Source: Planctomycetota bacterium
GTDB lineage: Bacteria > Planctomycetota > Phycisphaerae > UBA1845 > CAIVHJ01
Length of the DNA: 8,872 nt
Assembly (NCBI GenBank): GCA_022565195.1
Contig: JADFJZ010000026.1
Span: 1 to 8,872, forward strand
Direction: 5' to 3'
Both the position numbers and the translations under genes were made by a program. This document shows, one piece after another, positions 4,997 through 8,872 of the stretch; positions within the stretch are counted from its first letter, which is position 1; each line of letters begins with the position of its first letter. The notes below the pieces were generated by a model. That model did not search any database. It saw only the letters and a list, made by a program, of their open reading frames with translations, and was not told where the DNA came from.

Positions 4997-5694
4997 AGGA
5001 TAAAGTGATTGTGATCACCGGCGCCAGCCGAGGCATCGGACAGTCGATGGCATTGACCTTGGCGCGAGCCGGGGCGCAGATCGTGGCGGTCGCCCGTTCC
5101 GAGGATGGGCTGGCCGAGACACAATCCCTGATCAAGAGCGAGGGCGGACAATGCCATACAGTGTCGGCCGACCTCAGCTCATTTGACGCCGTTTCTGAGT
5201 TGATTGCTTCGACCCGCAGCGACTTCGGCCGGGTGGACGTGTTGATCAACAACGCTGGCGCGGCGCCGGTCCTGAACATGCAGGATTGCGATGTGGCTGT
5301 CTTCGACCGCATGATGGCGATCAACTGTCACGCGGTGTTCTATGCCTGCCGTGCGGTTTGGCCGATCTTCATCGAGCAGGGCGGTGGGCGCATCGTCAAC
5401 ATTTCATCGGTCGCCGCAGTCGATCCTTTCCGGGGTTTTCAGGCCTACGGTGCGAGCAAGGCCTGGGTCAGCACGTTCACCAAAGCGCTGGCCGAGGAGG
5501 GCCGAGAACACAACATACTGGTTCACGCCGTCGCGCCCGGGGCGGTCGATACGCGGATGCTTCGAGACAACTTCCCGGACTTCCCCGCCGATCAATGCCT
5601 GCCGCCGTCGGAAATAGCGAGTGCGGTCGAGTGGATTCTGGACGATCGCAGCCGCCACGCCAGCGGCTCAGTCGTCTACGTTAAGAAGAGTTGA
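4993..5694 (+). CDS. Short-chain dehydrogenase/reductase (SDR)
   Basis: This 233-residue classical SDR is a cytoplasmic NAD(P)-dependent oxidoreductase. The Rossmann cofactor motif TGASRGIG is at residues 9-16 and NNAG at 86-89. The catalytic tetrad is complete: N111, S139 (in NISS), Y152 and K156 in the YGASK motif. The PG motif at 182-183 (APGAVDT) is also present. An Ala-Arg-Ser (34-36) after the second strand suggests NADP(H) preference, weakly. The substrate cannot be read from sequence. The ATG at 4993 follows CGGAG with a 6-base spacer and overlaps the GH3-family stop (ATGA), so the two are probably co-translated. The TGA (5692-5694) lies within the first unit of the tandem repeat array that separates it from the convergent ATPase gene. 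Confidence 0.92.
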   Translation: MKDKVIVITGASRGIGQSMALTLARAGAQIVAVARSEDGLAETQSLIKSEGGQCHTVSADLSSFDAVSELIASTRSDFGRVDVLINNAGAAPVLNMQDCDVAVFDRMMAINCHAVFYACRAVWPIFIEQGGGRIVNISSVAAVDPFRGFQAYGASKAWVSTFTKALAEEGREHNILVHAVAPGAVDTRMLRDNFPDFPADQCLPPSEIASAVEWILDDRSRHASGSVVYVKKS

Positions 5695-5743
5695 AGAGTT
5701 GAAGAGTTGGGGAGTTGGGGAGTTGAGGAGTTGAGGAGTTGAG
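5688..5743 (+). repeat. Tandem array of 8-base unit GAGTTGRR, seven copies
   Basis: Seven uninterrupted units occur: GAGTTGAA twice, GAGTTGGG twice and GAGTTGAG three times, so neighbouring units are identical in blocks, as expected from recent slippage or unequal exchange. The array begins inside the SDR gene and supplies its stop codon. Confidence 0.9.
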
Positions 5744-5757
5744 GAGCGTCCATCCCT

Positions 5758-5797
5758 AACTCTTAAACTCCTCAACTCCTAAACTCCTGAACTCTCT
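5758..5797 (-). repeat. Inverted array of the same 8-base unit, five copies
   Basis: On the plus strand the units read AACTCTTA, AACTCCTC, AACTCCTA, AACTCCTG and AACTCTCT, which are inverted, slightly diverged versions of the GAGTTGRR units at 5688-5743. A 14-base spacer (5744-5757) separates the two arrays, so together they can form a long imperfect hairpin. The last unit touches the ATPase stop codon (5797-5799). It may act as a two-way transcription barrier between convergent genes, although neither strand shows a proper T-run. Confidence 0.8.
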
Positions 5798-6588
5798 TAC
5801 TTTGCTCGCTCGTCGGAGATGACTTCGCCGTCGCGAAGTGTCAGGATCCGATCACAGCGGGCGGCGACATCGGGCTCGTGAGTGACCATGAGGATGGTCT
5901 TGCCATCCTGATGAAGTTGATCGAAAATGCCGAGTATCATTTGCCCCGTGGCGGTGTCCAGATTGCCCGTGGGCTCGTCCGCCAGCACGATGATCGGATC
6001 ATTGATCAGTGCCCGGGCGATGGCCACACGCTGCTGCTGCCCGCCGGAGAGTTCATTGGGTCGGTGATGGCTCCGATCAGACAAATCCACCAGTTCAATC
6101 AATTCTCGTGCTTTCGCCTCGCGCTCCTTCGAGAGCAGGCCCTGATAGAACAGCGGCACCTCTACATTCTCAAGCAGCGTCAGTTGCGGAATCAGATTGA
6201 AGCTCTGAAACACAAAGCCGATGTACTTGCAGCGAATTTCGGATAGCTCATCATCATTGTACTTCGCGACATCCTCATTGTTGAGGAAGTAGCGCCCCGA
6301 GGTCGGCCGATCGAGGCAGCCGAGCAGGTTCAGCAAGGTGCTCTTGCCGGATCCGCTGGCGCCGCAAATGGCGACGTATTCGCCCCTGCCGAAACTGATG
6401 CTGACGCCGCGGAGCGCATGCACCTCCACGTCACCACCCGGCACGCAGTAGATCTTCGTCAGCGACTCCACGCGGGCAACGGAATCGGCAAAGGTTGATG
6501 ATGTGCTGTCACGCACTGTGGTTGGTTCGTCCGCAAGTCGTGTCATGGGATACATGGCGAGGAGACCGCGCGACTCAGTTCGAGACAT
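5797..6588 (-). CDS. MacB/LolD-type ABC transporter ATPase
   Basis: This 263-residue cytoplasmic ATPase would power an exporter of the MacB/LolD/FtsE class. Walker A is GASGSGKST (76-84), the Q-loop Gln is at 128 ([12 protein letters not shown]), the signature is [15 protein letters not shown] (180-194), Walker B is IIVLADE (199-205), followed by PTGNLD and the switch His237 (VTHEPD). The family motif [16 protein letters not shown] supports the MacB group. About 38 residues precede the usual start of the fold ([10 protein letters not shown]), so an internal ATG at 6553-6555 or 6544-6546 may be the true start; none has a clear ribosome binding site. The gene follows the adaptor gene by 16 bases and is the last gene of its operon. 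The expected membrane permease is not present downstream, where the convergent SDR gene begins. Confidence 0.93.
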   Translation of the reverse strand: MSRTESRGLLAMYPMTRLADEPTTVRDSTSSTFADSVARVESLTKIYCVPGGDVEVHALRGVSISFGRGEYVAICGASGSGKSTLLNLLGCLDRPTSGRYFLNNEDVAKYNDDELSEIRCKYIGFVFQSFNLIPQLTLLENVEVPLFYQGLLSKEREAKARELIELVDLSDRSHHRPNELSGGQQQRVAIARALINDPIIVLADEPTGNLDTATGQMILGIFDQLHQDGKTILMVTHEPDVAARCDRILTLRDGEVISDERAK

Positions 6589-6604
6589 CGCGTGAGTCGT
6601 TGCG

Positions 6605-8245
6605 TTAGCCCCGTTTGCCTCCGCCTCTTGGGCGCCCCTTACCGCCGCCGCCGCCGCGAGGCCGTTTGCCCATCCCTTTCGTGCTGCCTCCGGTGCGTTT
6701 CCCGCCCCCGCGACCCATGCGCGGCTTCCGCTGCGCGGCCTCGGTGCCCGGCATGGGGCCGCCGGGCATCCAGTCCTGCGGCGGTTCCACTTCCGGAAGG
6801 CGCGTTTTCATCAAGTCACTCACCGCCAGCAAAACCTCCTGGCCCGGTTCCAGACCGGACTTGATCTCCACGAATTCATCGCTGGCCAGTCCGAGTTGCA
6901 CCTCGATCGGTTCTGCGTCATCTTTGTGGCCCACAAAAACGAAGCTCTTGTGTACCTTGGAATAGATCGATTGGACCGGAACCGCGACCACGTCGGTCAA
7001 TTCCGAAACGAGGATCTCCACCCTGGCGGTCACGCCCGGCTTGAGTAGCGGGTCACTCTCGTTGATCGTGATTTCAGTCTCATACTCCTTCAGTTCGGGG
7101 TTCAACCAGCGATTCTGCGAATCCGCCAGCACGGCGATCTTGGTAATCCGGCCGGTGTACTTGCGGTCACTGATGCCCTCCACTTCGATGATTGCTTCCT
7201 GATCGAGTCGGATCTTGTCGGTCTGGGCCTCGTGGATCCGCACGACGACCTTCATCTCTGAAGTGTCGGGCAACTGCATAATGGTCTGTCGCTCGAAGAC
7301 CTCCGCGCCCTCCTTGATTTGATCATCTCTGCCCATCCAGCGAGAGCTGCCGCCGCCGTACACGACCAAACCGTCCGCCGGAGCGAAAATCTTGGTCTTG
7401 GCCATTTTGTCTTCGAGCTTTTGGAGACGTTGGTGCTTCAGAGCGAGTTCGTCCTTTCGAGCCTGCACGGCGACCTGCTTCTCGCTGAGCTTGTTATCCG
7501 CCTCTTGCTTGACCCGTCCGAGTTCCTTCTCAGCCTCGCTGACATCCGACGTTTTCTGCGCCAGGTCTTTGACGTGCGTGTATTTCTCGAGGATCTCCAG
7601 GTCGCGTTTGGACTTTTGGAGTGCCACTTTGGCCCCGTATTCATCAAACTCATTCCCATCGTATTCTGTCTTGGTGATGAATTTCTTCTTGTAGAGAGTT
7701 TTGGCATACTCGAAGTCGGTCTGGAAGCGCTCGTATTTCTTCTCGTTGGATTCAATGAGAAACTCGGCATCCTGCTTCTGTTTGGGCCACTCGCCCAATT
7801 CGTACTTCTCCAGTTCGAGCTTCGCCAATCGGAGTTTCAATTCGCCCTTGCGGATATTGCTTTCGTTTTGCCCCTTGAGGATTTCCAATTGCCGCTCAGC
7901 CGACTCAAAGGTAGCCTCGGCAGCGGCGACTTGAATCTTCTCGCCCTGCACGCGCTCTTCGATTTCATCGCTGGCCAGCTCGACGAGCAATTCACCTTTC
8001 TTGACGCTGCTGCCTTCGGGTACCAGAGAAATGATCGTTGAGCGCCCACTGACCTCAGATTTGATGTCGATCGAGCTGGAAGCCTTGAGTTCACCCTTCT
8101 CTTGCAGGATGACCTTAAAGTTCTTGCGAACCGCCGTAAACGTATCCCTCGGTCCCGTGTCTTGGCTGCCGGCGAAGCTGGAGACGCCCCACCACGTCGA
8201 CAGCCCGGCCAACGGGATCGCAACCATCAGTATTAGCGCTCTCAT
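6605..8245 (-). CDS. HlyD/MacA-family periplasmic adaptor with Arg/Gly-rich tail
   Basis: This 546-residue adaptor links an inner-membrane exporter to an outer membrane channel. The ATG at 8243-8245 is chosen over a longer frame because AAAGGA precedes it by 8 bases and it starts a membrane anchor or signal (MRALILMVAIPLAGLSTWW). After a beta segment (SSIDIKSEVSG, then VPEGSSVKKGELLVEL, about 56-90, the first lipoyl half) comes a long charged helical hairpin at about 95-283, rich in Glu/Lys/Gln heptads, far longer than in many adaptors. The second lipoyl half (KIFAPADGLVVYGGG, 285-299) follows, then a beta-barrel region and a membrane-proximal region around ILVSELTDVVAVPVQSIY. From about 506 the last 40 residues are almost only Gly, Arg and Lys with a little Pro. 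It lies 206 bases after the TolC-like gene and 16 before the ATPase. Confidence 0.92.
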   Translation of the reverse strand: MRALILMVAIPLAGLSTWWGVSSFAGSQDTGPRDTFTAVRKNFKVILQEKGELKASSSIDIKSEVSGRSTIISLVPEGSSVKKGELLVELASDEIEERVQGEKIQVAAAEATFESAERQLEILKGQNESNIRKGELKLRLAKLELEKYELGEWPKQKQDAEFLIESNEKKYERFQTDFEYAKTLYKKKFITKTEYDGNEFDEYGAKVALQKSKRDLEILEKYTHVKDLAQKTSDVSEAEKELGRVKQEADNKLSEKQVAVQARKDELALKHQRLQKLEDKMAKTKIFAPADGLVVYGGGSSRWMGRDDQIKEGAEVFERQTIMQLPDTSEMKVVVRIHEAQTDKIRLDQEAIIEVEGISDRKYTGRITKIAVLADSQNRWLNPELKEYETEITINESDPLLKPGVTARVEILVSELTDVVAVPVQSIYSKVHKSFVFVGHKDDAEPIEVQLGLASDEFVEIKSGLEPGQEVLLAVSDLMKTRLPEVEPPQDWMPGGPMPGTEAAQRKPRMGRGGGKRTGGSTKGMGKRPRGGGGGKGRPRGGGKRG

Positions 8246-8451
8246 TACGGATGTCCTTTCATCTCGAAGAGACCGAGGATCGCCGGCTTTTTCCAACCGC
8301 GGGTGTCAGAAAATGGCTCGATCCGACATAAGTCCAACGACAACATATTGTAACGGCTTGCGGCCTACGGAACGACCAAAAATAATACCGCACCTTCCTT
8401 CGGCTCGCAGGCTCAATAGTTGCAAGGACTTGCGATCCCTGAGCTGCGTCA
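8246..8451. other. Intergenic leader between the TolC-like and adaptor genes
   Basis: No gene is credible here. Read on the minus strand it is AT-richer than its surroundings, with a TATTAT near 8385 and a TACAAT near 8350 that resemble -10 boxes but lack a matching -35 at proper distance. GCAAG/CTTGC (8422-8433) forms a tiny stem shortly after the TolC-like stop. The adaptor's ribosome binding site AAAGGA lies at about 8254-8259. Confidence 0.3.
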
Positions 8452-8872
8452 TCAGTCCAACCACCGGCCGTCCTCGCCGACGCGAAGAGTGCCCGTTGCC
8501 AGTCGAAACGCCAAAATGGCACGTCTGTATCCGGAGACGGCGCGGTCGTACTCATTGCGCGCCCGCAGCAGATCGTCGTTGGCATCGACGATCGCCCGAT
8601 TGCCGATCTGGCCCCTCTCGAACCGGATGTTGGCGGCCTCCAATTGGAGTTCATTGCTCCTGGTATTCTGCAATTGAATCTCGATAGTGAATTTCGTTCG
8701 ATCGATTTGACGCAGGGCGCCACGGACATCCAATCGCACACGATCGAGCGCCTCGTCATATCTGCGCTCCGCGCGCCTCAGAGAGATAATCGAAGAACGG
8801 TAAGTGTTGCGCTCGACCTTGCGATCCAGCGGGATCTCCAGATCAACACCCAGGTCCCAGGTCTCATCGTCC
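8452..8872 (-). CDS. TolC-family outer membrane efflux protein (C-terminal part)
   Basis: The gene is open at the window edge; 139 C-terminal residues are visible, ending at a TGA at 8452-8454. Readable landmarks in order are WDLGVDLEIPLDRKVERNTYRS near the edge, then a long helix (SLRRAERRYDEALDRVRLDVRGALRQI), then LEAANIRFERGQIGNRAIVDANDDLLRARNEYDRAVSGYRRAILAFRLATGTL in two helix segments. This is the standard TolC repeat pattern: the IPLDRKxERN beta turn, the RFERGQIxNRxIVDANDxLxxARNxY motif and a closing ATGTL. These proteins form the outer membrane channel of tripartite exporters. Its place directly upstream of the adaptor and ATPase supports one exporter operon. The N-terminal half and signal peptide lie outside the window. 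Confidence 0.88.
   Translation of the reverse strand, partial: DDETWDLGVDLEIPLDRKVERNTYRSSIISLRRAERRYDEALDRVRLDVRGALRQIDRTKFTIEIQLQNTRSNELQLEAANIRFERGQIGNRAIVDANDDLLRARNEYDRAVSGYRRAILAFRLATGTLRVGEDGRWLD

Noticed and set aside
5688..5797. CRISPR array
   Set aside because: The units are 8 bases, directly adjacent without spacers, and inverted halfway.
7319..8041. A 240-codon Leu/Phe-rich plus-strand frame opposite the adaptor
   Set aside because: It is the complement of the Glu/Lys-rich coiled-coil codons, which naturally read as hydrophobic residues on the other strand.
8340..8395. A promoter for the adaptor gene
   Set aside because: TATTAT and TACAAT are present on the minus strand, but no -35 of reasonable quality lies 16-18 bases upstream of either.

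Overview
The window looks like chromosomal DNA from a planctomycete-type bacterium. It is GC-rich, and a DUF6677-like membrane protein sits beside an FmdB-type zinc ribbon and a small two-helix membrane protein, a grouping I associate with Planctomycetota. The RND/ABC-type adaptor, the GH3-family enzyme and the short TruB without a C-terminal extension also fit. The assignment rests on family recognition and was not tested by a search.

Layout. (1) Positions 101-598 hold what looks like a small, decayed, internally deleted insertion sequence. It has 15-bp perfect terminal inverted repeats, a hairpin that buries the ribosome binding site and start codon of a transposase-like reading frame, and that frame is broken at least twice, once at a run of nine C. 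(2) Positions 703-1666 (minus strand) are a compact three-gene operon: FmdB-type zinc ribbon, DUF6677-like protein and a small membrane protein, with a plausible sigma70-type promoter at 1704-1732. (3) A lipoprotein gene diverges from it (1843-2253, plus) and ends at a strong intrinsic terminator. (4) Starting only 10 bases after that terminator's T-run is a plus-strand group: truB (tRNA pseudouridine-55 synthase), a GH3-family acyl-adenylating enzyme and a short-chain dehydrogenase. The last two are coupled by an ATGA overlap. (5) On the minus strand (8872 down to 5797) is an export system: the C-terminal part of a TolC-like outer membrane factor, a long coiled-coil HlyD/MacA-like adaptor, and a MacB/LolD-type ATPase. 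No permease gene lies between them or after the ATPase.

The window is notable mainly for repeats invading genes. The GH3 gene carries an in-gene duplicated 24-base repeat, and its last ~50 codons read through a cluster of nested palindromes that looks like a REP-type element, so the protein has gained a low-complexity tail. The convergent SDR and ATPase genes are separated only by two inverted arrays of an 8-base unit (7 copies, then 5 copies in the opposite orientation), and the SDR stop codon lies inside the first unit. The adaptor ends in an Arg/Gly/Lys-rich tail unusual for an exported protein.

I see no rRNA, tRNA, CRISPR array or complete new defence-type system here. The most interesting signals are the repeat elements that have been translated into protein or used as gene boundaries.
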